Origin: JAGLYZ01 sp049642725
GTDB taxonomy: Bacteria; Patescibacteriota; Minisyncoccia; Minisyncoccales; JAGMDC01
Reading direction: 5' to 3'
Assembly: GCA_049642725.1 (NCBI GenBank)
Contig: JBARPC010000022.1
Span: 1-47,259 of the forward strand
Length of the DNA stretch: 47,259 nucleotides
Part shown: positions 8,092 to 15,581 of the stretch, piece after piece
Layout: the number at the start of each line of letters is the position of its first letter
How positions within the stretch are numbered: position 1 is the first letter of the stretch
Translations under genes and position numbers: made by a program
The notes under the pieces: model-generated
The model's input: the letters and a program-made list of their open reading frames with translations, nothing else
The model's database searches: none
What the model was told of the DNA's origin: nothing

Positions 8092-9472
8092 ATTTTATTT
8101 TAGATAAAAAAATTAAAAGTAAAAGGAGTTGAAAAATAGCTGAAAAAGACAGGGCTAAAGGCAGGCCAATAACCTGAATATTGGCTAAACTCTCAATATT
8201 AAGAAAACCTGTCCAGAACTGCTGAAAAGAATTGACAAAAGAAAGCAAATGAACAAAATAAAAGCAAAGAAAAATATTTAACAGGGTCGCTGCTACGCTG
8301 GTAAATGCCGGGATTTTAGTGTTTTGAATGGCATAAAATGCTTTGGCTATCAAAAGGACTAATGATTGTGCAAAAATTCCAAAACAAAGCATTCCCAAGC
8401 AGGCAGAAGTTAATTGGGCGTCTAATAAACTAAACTCCCCTACTCTCAGAATAATATTGACTACTTGTTCTTTAAAAATAAAAAGGATAATGCTTAAAAA
8501 TAAACTTAAAAAAAGAATTTTATAAAAAACAGAAAAAAAGATATTATTGAATTTTTCTTTTTGCTTTTTTGCAAATGACAAACTCAAACTGGGAAAAGCG
8601 GCAGTGGAAAAAGAAATTGCCACTAAGGTTAAAAGAGGACGAGAAAGATTTTCTGCTAAATTAAAAACAGCTATGCTTCCAGCGCCCAAGGTAGAAGCAA
8701 TTATGGTCACTACTACTAAATTAATTTGAGTGGCGGCTAATCCTATGGACCTTGGAATTGTTAGTTTGATTGTTTTTCTGAAACCGGGTTTAGAAAAATC
8801 AAAGATTTTTTCATACCTAAATCCGGTTTTAAATAAAACCGGAATTTGAATCAAAAAGTGTAAAAGAGCTCCGAAAACTACTCCCCAAGCCAAGCCCTTT
8901 ATTCCCAGATAAGGGACAAAGAACAAGATACCAAAGATAATTCCCAAATTATACATTATGGGAGCCAAAGAAGTGATGAAAAATCTTCTAAAGACCCGTA
9001 AAATTCCAGAGATGATATTGCTCATTCCCAAGATAATCGGGCTTAAAAGCATAATCCTGGTTAAGAGTGTTGTTAGGACTTTTTTTTCAGCCGAAAAGCC
9101 GGGGGTAATCAAAGAAATTAATTGAGGAGCAAATATAAACAAGATGAGAGAAGTTATTATTAAAATAAACAGAAATAAATTTAAAAGATTGGAGAGATAT
9201 TGCCAGGCCTTGTCTTTGGAACTAATTAAATACTGGCTGAAAAGAGGAATAATAGCTGCCGAAATAGCGCCGGTCATTAAGACCATTGTTAAAAAATCTG
9301 GAATTTCAAAAGCGGCATAATATATATCTAATTCGTCTCCGGCGCCGAATTTGCCGGCTAAAAGCCGGTCCCTGATAAAACCTAAAAGAGCGCTAATTAA
9401 AAAAGCCCCAGCCAATATAAAAGCGGCTGAATTAATGCTTTTGGTTTGGAGGTTAAAAATTCTACGAAACAT
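8072..9472 (-). CDS. murJ: MurJ/MviN lipid II flippase
   Basis: 466 aa polytopic membrane protein of the MOP exporter superfamily with roughly 12-14 membrane segments. The N-terminal LISALLGFIRDRLLAGKFGAGDELDIYY-type start is characteristic of MurJ, with arginines and acidic residues lining the cavity. It moves lipid II across the membrane for peptidoglycan synthesis. It overlaps the genes on both sides (20 bases with the dehydrogenase, 11 with the CofE-like ligase), implying a tight operon. Confidence 0.93.
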   Translation of the reverse strand: MFRRIFNLQTKSINSAAFILAGAFLISALLGFIRDRLLAGKFGAGDELDIYYAAFEIPDFLTMVLMTGAISAAIIPLFSQYLISSKDKAWQYLSNLLNLFLFILIITSLILFIFAPQLISLITPGFSAEKKVLTTLLTRIMLLSPIILGMSNIISGILRVFRRFFITSLAPIMYNLGIIFGILFFVPYLGIKGLAWGVVFGALLHFLIQIPVLFKTGFRYEKIFDFSKPGFRKTIKLTIPRSIGLAATQINLVVVTIIASTLGAGSIAVFNLAENLSRPLLTLVAISFSTAAFPSLSLSFAKKQKEKFNNIFFSVFYKILFLSLFLSIILFIFKEQVVNIILRVGEFSLLDAQLTSACLGMLCFGIFAQSLVLLIAKAFYAIQNTKIPAFTSVAATLLNIFLCFYFVHLLSFVNSFQQFWTGFLNIESLANIQVIGLPLALSFSAIFQLLLLLIFLSKIKYVQKSS

Positions 9473-10172
9473 AATTATCTAATTTTCTCAAAATAATTAT
9501 CGGTGTCTGTTCGTTTGACTGGCCAGCCGGATTATCTTTTAAGAGCTGAAGCAGTAACTTATCCTTGCCTTTTAGCTCATCACTTTTTCCTAAAATATTT
9601 CCCCCTAAATCATTTATATCCGCTGCGACAAAAGAAAATCCATATTTTTCTTTTAACTGATTGCAAAGTTCATCAACATTCCTAAGTCCCAATATGCCCA
9701 TTTCAGCATATTGAGAAAAGGCCTGGCCGTAAAATCCGTCTATTTGATTTATCTGATGCCCGGCTATTCTATAGAAAAGTCCGCGAATGCCGAAAATTTT
9801 AGCTATACTGCCTAAAAAACTGGCTAATAAAATTCTAGGCAGGCCGGCTAAGTTAATGGCTAATTGCATTTTTAAAGGATTACCGACCGAAAAACCATAA
9901 GGAGTTTTTTTGACGAATTTAGAAAGAAATTTAGCCCAATGGCTTACCTTAATATCTTTTTTATAAACTATTTTACCCTGGATAATGGCAACTATTTTCT
10001 GACATAAAACAACAATATCATTCTTTTGAGTAAAAGAAATAAGATATTTTTCAATAATATTTTCTAATTTATCTTTTGTCTGAATAAAATGCGTCTTTAT
10101 GGGATACCGAGCCCATTTTTCTCTATCAATACTTACAATAAGTTTTTTTTGAGGATTAGCTGAAAGTTCCAT
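9462..10172 (-). CDS. CofE-like (F420-0:gamma-glutamyl ligase-like) protein
   Basis: 236 aa. It resembles the coenzyme F420-0:glutamate ligase fold family, with a PIKTHFI start, KNDIVVLCQKIVAI, a GNPLKMQLAI segment and AGHQINQIDGF. No F420 biosynthesis genes are visible here, so the substrate is unlikely to be F420; a glutamyl or amino-acid ligation on another acceptor is an open possibility. It overlaps murJ, and an envelope-related role is a guess from context only. Confidence 0.65.
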   Translation of the reverse strand: MELSANPQKKLIVSIDREKWARYPIKTHFIQTKDKLENIIEKYLISFTQKNDIVVLCQKIVAIIQGKIVYKKDIKVSHWAKFLSKFVKKTPYGFSVGNPLKMQLAINLAGLPRILLASFLGSIAKIFGIRGLFYRIAGHQINQIDGFYGQAFSQYAEMGILGLRNVDELCNQLKEKYGFSFVAADINDLGGNILGKSDELKGKDKLLLQLLKDNPAGQSNEQTPIIILRKLDNYVS

Positions 10173-10219
10173 AGTTTAATTTTATTTTAACTTGTTTTTT
10201 GTAAATAAAAAAGCCCAAG

Positions 10220-10286
10220 CCCCCACACCTAAATTAGATATGGGGGCAAGCCCTACTCCCTATGTATGTGTTAATAGGTGTGGGGG
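10220..10286. repeat. Palindromic repeat with CCCCCACACCT arms
   Basis: Arms cccccacacct (10220-10230) and aggtgtggggg (10276-10286) are exact reverse complements around a 45-base middle that contains a partial copy (atatgggggcaag). It lies just beyond the RNase P RNA 3' end and may act as its terminator. Matching arms occur at 22068-22099. Confidence 0.6.
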
Positions 10287-10709
10287 CAAGTAGACAATAA
10301 GCCGAATTCTGTCTCGCCCCCCACCACTTTTGTTACAAAAGTGGTGGGGGGTCTTGGGCAATCATTTATCTATGCCAAGAATTACTTCTTAGCTTAAGCG
10401 AACTACTTTTTCATTTCGGCAAATCCGGAGATTGCCGAAATGCTTGTTCTTGCACCCGATAAGGATTTAGCCGTTTCACCCCAAGAATTACTTCTTGGAT
10501 TCCCCCTTCTTTTCGCGTTTGCGCAAAAGGGAGAGGGTTCCTCGCCTTTCGGTTCGGAACGTCACTGTTCGCACCTCTAACCTTGCGGTCGACGGCTGTT
10601 AGCCGCTATCTTTTTAGACCAAGCACATAAATTATGTACTTAGAATAAGTGTTCGGACTTTCCTCCCCCCGCCAATATATTGGCGGAGAGCGATTGCCTT
10701 GTCTACTTG
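10287..10709 (-). ncRNA. rnpB: RNase P RNA (class A)
   Basis: The catalytic RNA that trims tRNA 5' ends. Conserved blocks are present on the minus strand in order: GGAGGAAAGTCCGAACA near the 5' end, then GAGGTGCGAACAGTGA, GGTGAAACGGCTAAA, the AGATAAATGATTGCC block, and GACAGAATTCGGCTTAT at the 3' end. The P1 helix is visible as CAAGTAGACA against TGTCTACTTG at the two ends. It is longer than many class A RNAs because of added hairpins, notably a perfect 17-bp stem at 10317-10351. Exact ends are estimated from P1. Confidence 0.93.
10317..10351. repeat. Perfect 17-bp palindrome inserted in RNase P RNA
   Basis: Arms of 17 bases starting CCCCCCACCACTTTTGT pair perfectly around a single-base loop. 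It lies between the ATGATTGCC block and GACAGAATTCGG, where E. coli has only a few bases. The same arm sequence occurs in lepA (6549-6563) and near 47.03 and 47.1 kb. Confidence 0.8.
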
Positions 10710-10753
10710 GACTATTTTTAGTATAACAGAATGAAATATATTAGTCAAGTTTT

Positions 10754-11197
10754 TTAAAATAGCTTTATGCTGCTGGTTTGAGCATCTAATGCCTGGTTGA
10801 CTAATCTATCTGCCTCTTTGTTTTGCTCCCTGGGAATTGATTTAAATATTATTTTTTTAAAATCAATTTTTAAATTCCAGACCTTTAAAAACAATGACTG
10901 GATATTGGGTTCCAGAATCTTATATTCGCCGTTTAATTGCTTGACTAATAATTGAGAATCAGAATTAATTTCAATCTCTGAATTATAAGCTGTTTTTTTG
11001 CCGAATAATAATTTAATTTTTTTCAAAGCAAAAATCACTGCCTGATATTCTGCTTCGTTATTAGTTAAATCATCGCCTAAATACTGGGGATATTCTTTTA
11101 ATGTATTCCCTTTTTCATCGCAAATCCTTACTCCTATGGCTGATGGACCAGGGTTGCCCCGCGACCCGCCATCTGTATAAATAGTTATCTTTCCCAT
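10754..11197 (-). CDS. Ribonuclease HI-like protein
   Basis: 147 aa, single-domain RNase H fold that cleaves RNA in RNA-DNA hybrids. The start MGKITIYTDGGSRGNPGP contains the first catalytic Asp (residue 9); the NNEAEY motif holds the Glu (near 48), NSDSQLLVK the second Asp, and NKEADRLVN the last. It lies 27 bp from the DHH phosphoesterase gene in the same direction, so the two may be cotranscribed. It resembles the short bacterial/archaeal RNase HI type rather than E. coli rnhA with its basic protrusion. Confidence 0.88.
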   Translation of the reverse strand: MGKITIYTDGGSRGNPGPSAIGVRICDEKGNTLKEYPQYLGDDLTNNEAEYQAVIFALKKIKLLFGKKTAYNSEIEINSDSQLLVKQLNGEYKILEPNIQSLFLKVWNLKIDFKKIIFKSIPREQNKEADRLVNQALDAQTSSIKLF

Positions 11198-11224
11198 AAA
11201 CTTTAATGTTTAGAGGTTCGGCCT

Positions 11225-12385
11225 CTAAACATTTTTAAAGTATCTAATCAAACACTCTTTAAATTTTTCTAAGTTTTCGTTTTTTATACTGAAGCCGGCT
11301 GCCGGCGCATGGCCGCCGAAAGTCATTAAGAGTTTTTTACAGTTTTTCATCGCTTTTACAGCATCCATTCCTGAAGGCATCCTCACTGCGCCAGTAGTTT
11401 TTTCTTTTCCTTTTTTATAAATAAAAGTTGGTTTTTTATATTTATTGCAAATTCTTGAAGCCACAGACCCGTTTAAAATATTAGTCCAGCCAATATCTCC
11501 TTCAAAAATTACTGAACATGGATTTTCTAAGATTTTTTCTTCTATTTGGCTGGTGATTTCTTTTATTTGAAAACGCCTTGTTTCATTTCTGTCTAAAAGT
11601 TTTTCTGCCAAGTTTTTTGCTTTTCTTTCATTCTCGCAAGTCAAAAGCAAAAATGCTTCTGTTAAATGTTCTTTAATCTCGCTTACATTTAAGGCAGAAA
11701 CAATTTTTTGAATTTTTTCTTTTTCTTTTAATTCGCCAGCTGGCGGATTTAAAAAAGGCATTTCAAAAAAAACTTTCAATCCTAATCTTTGTGTGCTTCT
11801 TAATGACCAAAGCCCTCTCTCAATATATTCTTTATTCTCATTTTCTCTAATCATCATATCAGCAATAGTAGCCAAGGCAACTAATTCTAAAACACGATTA
11901 TCAAATGAATCGCTCATTTTGTCTTTAAGTATCACCCTCGTCAATTCATAAGCAAGACCGGCAGTGGCAAATTCTTTAAAAGGATATTTATCGTTTTTTT
12001 GTTTTGGGTCAACAATAATTGAGGCATCTGGCAAAGAACCTACTATTTGGTGATGGTCAATAATAATTGTTTCCAAACCGAGTTTCTTAGCTAATTTCAC
12101 TTCTTCAAGATTAGTTATGCCCAAATCTAAGGCAATAAGCAAAGCCGGCGAGAAATGTTTTAAAAAGGCCAAACCAATTTCATTTATTCCATAGCCCTCT
12201 TTTTCTCTGTCTACAAAATAAAAAGCAGAAACCTTGCCATTTAATTCTTCAATAGCTTCTTTTAAAATCACTACTGAACCAGTTCCGTCTAAATCAGCAT
12301 CACCGTATAAAATGATTTTTTCTTTATTTTTAATAGCTTTCAAAATTCTATCAGCCGCTTTTTTAAGATTTTTAATTTCAGCCAT
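11225..12385 (-). CDS. RecJ-like DHH/DHHA1 phosphoesterase
   Basis: 386 aa. DHH motifs are GDADLDGTGS (about 28-37), ALDLGIT, and IIIDHHQ (about 109-115); the DHHA1 domain ends with the FGGHAPAAGFS motif. Such proteins are 5'-3' single-strand exonucleases (RecJ) or nano-RNA/oligonucleotide phosphodiesterases. It is much shorter than E. coli RecJ (about 577 aa) and lacks room for the OB domain, so an oligoribonucleotide or archaeal-RecJ-like role is possible. Pairing with RNase HI suits nucleic acid turnover. Confidence 0.82.
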   Translation of the reverse strand: MAEIKNLKKAADRILKAIKNKEKIILYGDADLDGTGSVVILKEAIEELNGKVSAFYFVDREKEGYGINEIGLAFLKHFSPALLIALDLGITNLEEVKLAKKLGLETIIIDHHQIVGSLPDASIIVDPKQKNDKYPFKEFATAGLAYELTRVILKDKMSDSFDNRVLELVALATIADMMIRENENKEYIERGLWSLRSTQRLGLKVFFEMPFLNPPAGELKEKEKIQKIVSALNVSEIKEHLTEAFLLLTCENERKAKNLAEKLLDRNETRRFQIKEITSQIEEKILENPCSVIFEGDIGWTNILNGSVASRICNKYKKPTFIYKKGKEKTTGAVRMPSGMDAVKAMKNCKKLLMTFGGHAPAAGFSIKNENLEKFKECLIRYFKNV

Positions 12386-12396
12386 TTTATTAATAA

Positions 12397-12426
12397 CTTG
12401 TCAAAGAGCGAAAAACCCTTGACAAG
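12397..12426. promoter_or_regulatory. Inverted repeat overlapping a -35 box, possible operator
   Basis: CTTGTCAA (12397-12404) and TTGACAAG (12419-12426) are exact reverse complements 14 bases apart. The right arm contains the -35 of the strong plus-strand promoter, so a dimeric regulator could act here. Confidence 0.4.
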
Positions 12427-12446
12427 ATTTTATGGTTGTGTATAAT
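12419..12446 (+). promoter_or_regulatory. Strong consensus promoter TTGACA-16-TATAAT
   Basis: Perfect -35 (12419-12424) and -10 (12441-12446) hexamers with a 16-base spacer, pointing right. The predicted transcript begins near 12453 and runs through the micro-ORF at 12597 toward the terminator at 12856-12886. No ordinary-sized gene follows on this strand. Confidence 0.8.
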
Positions 12447-12596
12447 GTAAGTGTTGGTGGGAATAGTGAGAAAGACAAGTAAATTTCTGGAAATTTACTC
12501 TGAAACAACAGAATTTAATCTTTTAAAAAAAACAAGTTTGTCTGGATTTACTATAAGATTATCCAGTAATCCATTTCTATCAACACAAAGGCAAAA

Positions 12597-12692
12597 ATGG
12601 AAAAGGAGGTGATAAAAGGAAAAGTGAAGAAAGTTTTTTTGAGAAAAAAAATAAAAAGCGTGGACTCGTGCGGAAACCGGGGAGGATGCTGA
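12597..12692 (+). CDS. Micro-ORF, 31 aa, basic with CGNRGGC tail
   Basis: Reads from ATG 12597 to TGA 12692; the first half is Lys-rich and the end is SCGNRGGC. An almost perfect anti-Shine-Dalgarno match, AAAGGAGGTGAT, lies inside the reading frame at 12602-12613, followed by an in-frame GTG at 12624, so a 22-aa product is also possible though the spacing is long. It is driven by the consensus promoter at 12419-12446. I do not recognise a family; it may be a small protein, a leader peptide or part of a structured RNA. Confidence 0.35.
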   Translation: MEKEVIKGKVKKVFLRKKIKSVDSCGNRGGC

Positions 12693-12711
12693 CCACGGCA
12701 CTTACCTGGAA

Positions 12712-12738
12712 GGTAGAGGGACCTTTTGTCCTTCTACC
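12712..12738. other. RNA hairpin after the micro-ORF
   Basis: GGTAGAGGGAC (12712-12722) pairs with GTCCTTCTACC (12728-12738) with one G-U. The upstream TTACCTGGAAGGTA can form a competing small hairpin using the same left arm. There is no U run, so it is not a simple terminator. Confidence 0.5.
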
Positions 12739-12855
12739 AAAACCATTCCATTTTGCTAAGCTCATTATAGCAAATTTAGAACTTAATAGTTTTCATTTTT
12801 ACATAAGGGCAACATATATTATAGTTGCTCTTCTTTATTTTTCAATCAACTTTTG

Positions 12856-12886
12856 GAGAACTGTTCTCCTATGGAGAACAGTTCTC
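12856..12886. terminator. Bidirectional intrinsic terminator
   Basis: A perfect 14-bp inverted repeat (gagaactgttctcc and its complement) with loop tat, flanked by TTTAATTT on the right and an A-rich/T-rich stretch on the left. It separates the plus-strand transcript from the convergent pgk gene, which ends six bases away. Confidence 0.7.
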
Positions 12887-12892
12887 TTTAAT

Positions 12893-13951
12893 TTAGAACT
12901 TCAGCACTTCCAAACCGAGCAACTTCTCATCAACTATGTAGTCAAGCATTGCTCCGCCGCCGGTAGACACAAAGTTAATTTTTTTAATTAAGCCAATCCT
13001 GGTTAAAAACTCAATCGTCTCCCCTCCTCCAACTATTGAAAAAGCTTTACTATCTACAACAGCTTTAGCAATTTCTCTTGTTGCCTTAGAAAATCTCTTT
13101 TCTTCAGTTTTTCCCAACGGACCATTCCAAAAAATGGTTTTTGCTTTTTTAATTTTTTCAATAAATATTTTTATTGTTTTTTCTCCAATATCACCGCTAT
13201 CCACCCAATCCACAGGAAGAATAATTTTTTCCGGCTCTTTAAGTTTCATATTCTGCTCTTCTATTTCTTTAGGTATTAAGCCACCGATTAAAACAAAATC
13301 AGAAACCTTAGAAATCTTATCAATGAATTTTACTTTAGTTTCAACTTTTTTCCCTCCAATAATTGTTATAAAAGGTCTATTAGGATTTTTTAAAATTTTG
13401 CTCAAGGTATTTATTTCTTTTTCTATAAGCAGACCTATTCCTGATTGTAAATATTTTGGAATGCCAACAATAGAAGCATGCGGCCTATGGCAAACAGCAA
13501 AAGCATCATTAATATAAATATCGCCCAGCTTTGCTATTTTTTCAGCAAATTCAGGATTGTTTTCTTCTTCCTCTTTATAGAACCTTATATTCTCTAAAAG
13601 AACAATCTCCCCTGCTCTCATTTTTGCTATTTCTTTTTCAACTTCTTTACCAATAGCATCCGGCAAAAATTTTACCTTTTTTTTAAGTAATTTCTCTAAG
13701 TTTAAAGCCACTGGCTGTAAGCTAAATCTCTTTTTAGTTTTTAGTTTTGAGTTGTGAGTTTGGCCAGGACGCCCAAGATGGCTTATTAAAATCACTTTTG
13801 CTCTATTTTTGATTAAGTATTTAATACTGGGAGCGGCTGCTTGAATCCGAAAATCATCTAAAATATCCCCCTGTTTTGACAAAGGGACATTAAAGTCAGT
13901 TCTTAATAAAACTCTTTTTCCTTGAAAATCAAAATCTTTTAATGTCTTCAT
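12893..13951 (-). CDS. pgk: Phosphoglycerate kinase
   Basis: 352 aa, clearly shorter than the usual 385-415. It makes ATP from 1,3-bisphosphoglycerate in glycolysis. Marks are RTDFNVPL, SHLGRP, LENIRFYKEEE, DAFAVCHRPHAS, FWNGPLG and IVGGGET with STGGGAM near the end. The shortfall lies mainly in the C-terminal domain after VLIGG, where a helix present in most PGKs (with the FLKAQG-type motif) is missing. A seven-base tandem repeat (13734-13761) adds about ten residues right after SHLGRP. It ends next to the terminator at 12856-12886 and is 2 bp from the TraG-like gene. Confidence 0.95.
   Translation of the reverse strand: MKTLKDFDFQGKRVLLRTDFNVPLSKQGDILDDFRIQAAAPSIKYLIKNRAKVILISHLGRPGQTHNSKLKTKKRFSLQPVALNLEKLLKKKVKFLPDAIGKEVEKEIAKMRAGEIVLLENIRFYKEEEENNPEFAEKIAKLGDIYINDAFAVCHRPHASIVGIPKYLQSGIGLLIEKEINTLSKILKNPNRPFITIIGGKKVETKVKFIDKISKVSDFVLIGGLIPKEIEEQNMKLKEPEKIILPVDWVDSGDIGEKTIKIFIEKIKKAKTIFWNGPLGKTEEKRFSKATREIAKAVVDSKAFSIVGGGETIEFLTRIGLIKKINFVSTGGGAMLDYIVDEKLLGLEVLKF
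13734..13761. repeat. Heptanucleotide tandem repeat in pgk
   Basis: Units ttagttt, ttagttt, tgagttg, tgagttt. It encodes a short Lys/Ser/Asn-rich insertion immediately after the conserved SHLGRP motif. Confidence 0.75.
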
Positions 13952-13953
13952 TT

Positions 13954-15567
13954 TTAGTCTTCTTCTTTTTTTAATGACTCTTTTAAAACTTCTTTCAATT
14001 CTTCAGTATTAACTTCTCTTCTTTTGGGCTTTTCTCTTTCTTCTTTATCTTTTCTATGAGGAGAGAAAAAAATAGGTTCTTTTTTCACGGCCTCATTTAA
14101 AGATATGCCTGGTTCTTTTTTATCTTCTCTTGTTTCTCCCCTTGTTTCTCCTTTCTTTATTTTTTCAAGGCAAGCCTTGCAATAAACAGGCCTCACTCCA
14201 TCCGGCTTAAAGGGAACTTTTATCATTCTTTTGCAGTTCTGGCATTGGGCATCGTAAAGAACCTGCTGTTCTGCTAATGCTGGTTCAATTCCTTCTATAG
14301 GCTCTGCCCATTGAATAATCCCTTCCTCAACAGATTTTTTTTCTGTACCGTATTGTTCTCTGGATTCTTGGATAATTGCTTCTTTGTTTGATTCCTCTAT
14401 CATTGATTCAGGAACTAAAGTTTCAGCTGAAAACGGCCTGCCTGCCAAACCGTCAATCATTAGTTTTAAATAGATATTATATTTTGCTAAATTAACTAAA
14501 TCAGAACTATTAAACTCCGGCAGAAACTCTCTCTCTAAAAATTCTGCATCTTCCGCGCCTATCCGAAAAGAAATAAGAGTGCCTATATTCCCGAAAACTG
14601 CGTCCCTTACTGTTTCTTCCATTTGCGCAATATATTGATGAGCCAAGATTAAAGACAAACGATATTTTCTTGCTTCAGATAAGATATTAACAAAGGACTC
14701 GGTGGCAAAGTTTTGAAATTCATCTACATAAAGGAAAAAATCTCTTCTTTTTTCTTCAGGTATATCAACTCTGGACATAGCTGCTAACTGTATTCTTGTG
14801 ATTAAAAGGGCTCCTAATAAACGGGAAGCGTCTTCGCCTATTTTTCCTTTGGACAAGTTTAATATTAAAATCTTTTCTTCATCCATAGCTTGCCTTACAT
14901 TAATAGTTGATTTTGTTTGGCCAATAATATTTCTAATTAAAGGCGCGGATATAAACTGGCCAATTTTATTTTGAATAGCGGCAGTTGCCTCTGTTTCATA
15001 CCTTTGATTATATTTAGCAAATTCTTGAGTCCAAAACGCTTTTACTACCGGGTCAGCTACTTTTTCTATCACTTTTTTACGATAATCAATATCAGCCAGC
15101 ATCCGATTAATTCCTAAAAGAGTAGAACCAGGATATTCTAAAAGAGCCAAAATGCAATTATTTAAAATATATTCCATTCTGGCTGACCAGACATCAGGCC
15201 AGATTTTTTTAAAAACGCCCATCAAACCGCCGGCTACTAAATGCCTTTTTTCCGGATCTACTTCTTCCATAACATTAAAAGCAATGGGATAATTCAAATC
15301 AGCTGGATTAAAATAAATAACATCTTTAATTCTATCTTTTGGCACAAAATCAAGAAGGTTTTCCGACGCCTCGCCATGAGGGTCAACAAAACCAATTCCA
15401 TGTCCTTTTTGAATATCCTGAATAGCCATATTCTCCAGCATAACTGTTTTACCCATGCCTGTTTTCCCCACAGCATAAACATGCCGACGCCTATCATCGA
15501 TTTTTATGCCGAATTTTTTCCTAATATTACGAAAGTTTGTTTCTCCAAAAAAATTAATGTCTGACAT
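13954..15567 (-). CDS. TraG/VirD4-like DNA-translocase ATPase with C-terminal zinc ribbon
   Basis: 537 aa. Walker A is VGKTGMGKT (about 33-41) and Walker B is FFLYVDEFQN, typical of VirD4/TraG coupling ATPases and the HerA/FtsK group that pump DNA or protein substrates. After the ATPase, a CQNCKRM ... VYCKACL zinc ribbon lies near residues 447-475, followed by a Lys/Glu-rich tail. It lacks its own membrane segments, and the next gene upstream (15582-16871) supplies a membrane anchor. This pair is common in Parcubacteria-like genomes outside any full conjugation cluster; no relaxase or VirB4 is visible here. A role in DNA uptake or transfer is inference. Confidence 0.82.
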   Translation of the reverse strand: MSDINFFGETNFRNIRKKFGIKIDDRRRHVYAVGKTGMGKTVMLENMAIQDIQKGHGIGFVDPHGEASENLLDFVPKDRIKDVIYFNPADLNYPIAFNVMEEVDPEKRHLVAGGLMGVFKKIWPDVWSARMEYILNNCILALLEYPGSTLLGINRMLADIDYRKKVIEKVADPVVKAFWTQEFAKYNQRYETEATAAIQNKIGQFISAPLIRNIIGQTKSTINVRQAMDEEKILILNLSKGKIGEDASRLLGALLITRIQLAAMSRVDIPEEKRRDFFLYVDEFQNFATESFVNILSEARKYRLSLILAHQYIAQMEETVRDAVFGNIGTLISFRIGAEDAEFLEREFLPEFNSSDLVNLAKYNIYLKLMIDGLAGRPFSAETLVPESMIEESNKEAIIQESREQYGTEKKSVEEGIIQWAEPIEGIEPALAEQQVLYDAQCQNCKRMIKVPFKPDGVRPVYCKACLEKIKKGETRGETREDKKEPGISLNEAVKKEPIFFSPHRKDKEEREKPKRREVNTEELKEVLKESLKKEED

Positions 15568-15581
15568 AATATTACTAAATG

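Noticed and set aside
12450..12475. MraZ operator (TGGG-N5-TGGG repeats) at GTGGGAATAGTGAGAAAG
   Set aside because: Only one good unit and one imperfect unit are present, and no mraZ or mraW follows.
12640..12740. SRP RNA or tmRNA at the micro-ORF locus
   Set aside because: The GGAA-tetraloop helix with its conserved AGCAGC side does not align, and no tRNA-like end is present.
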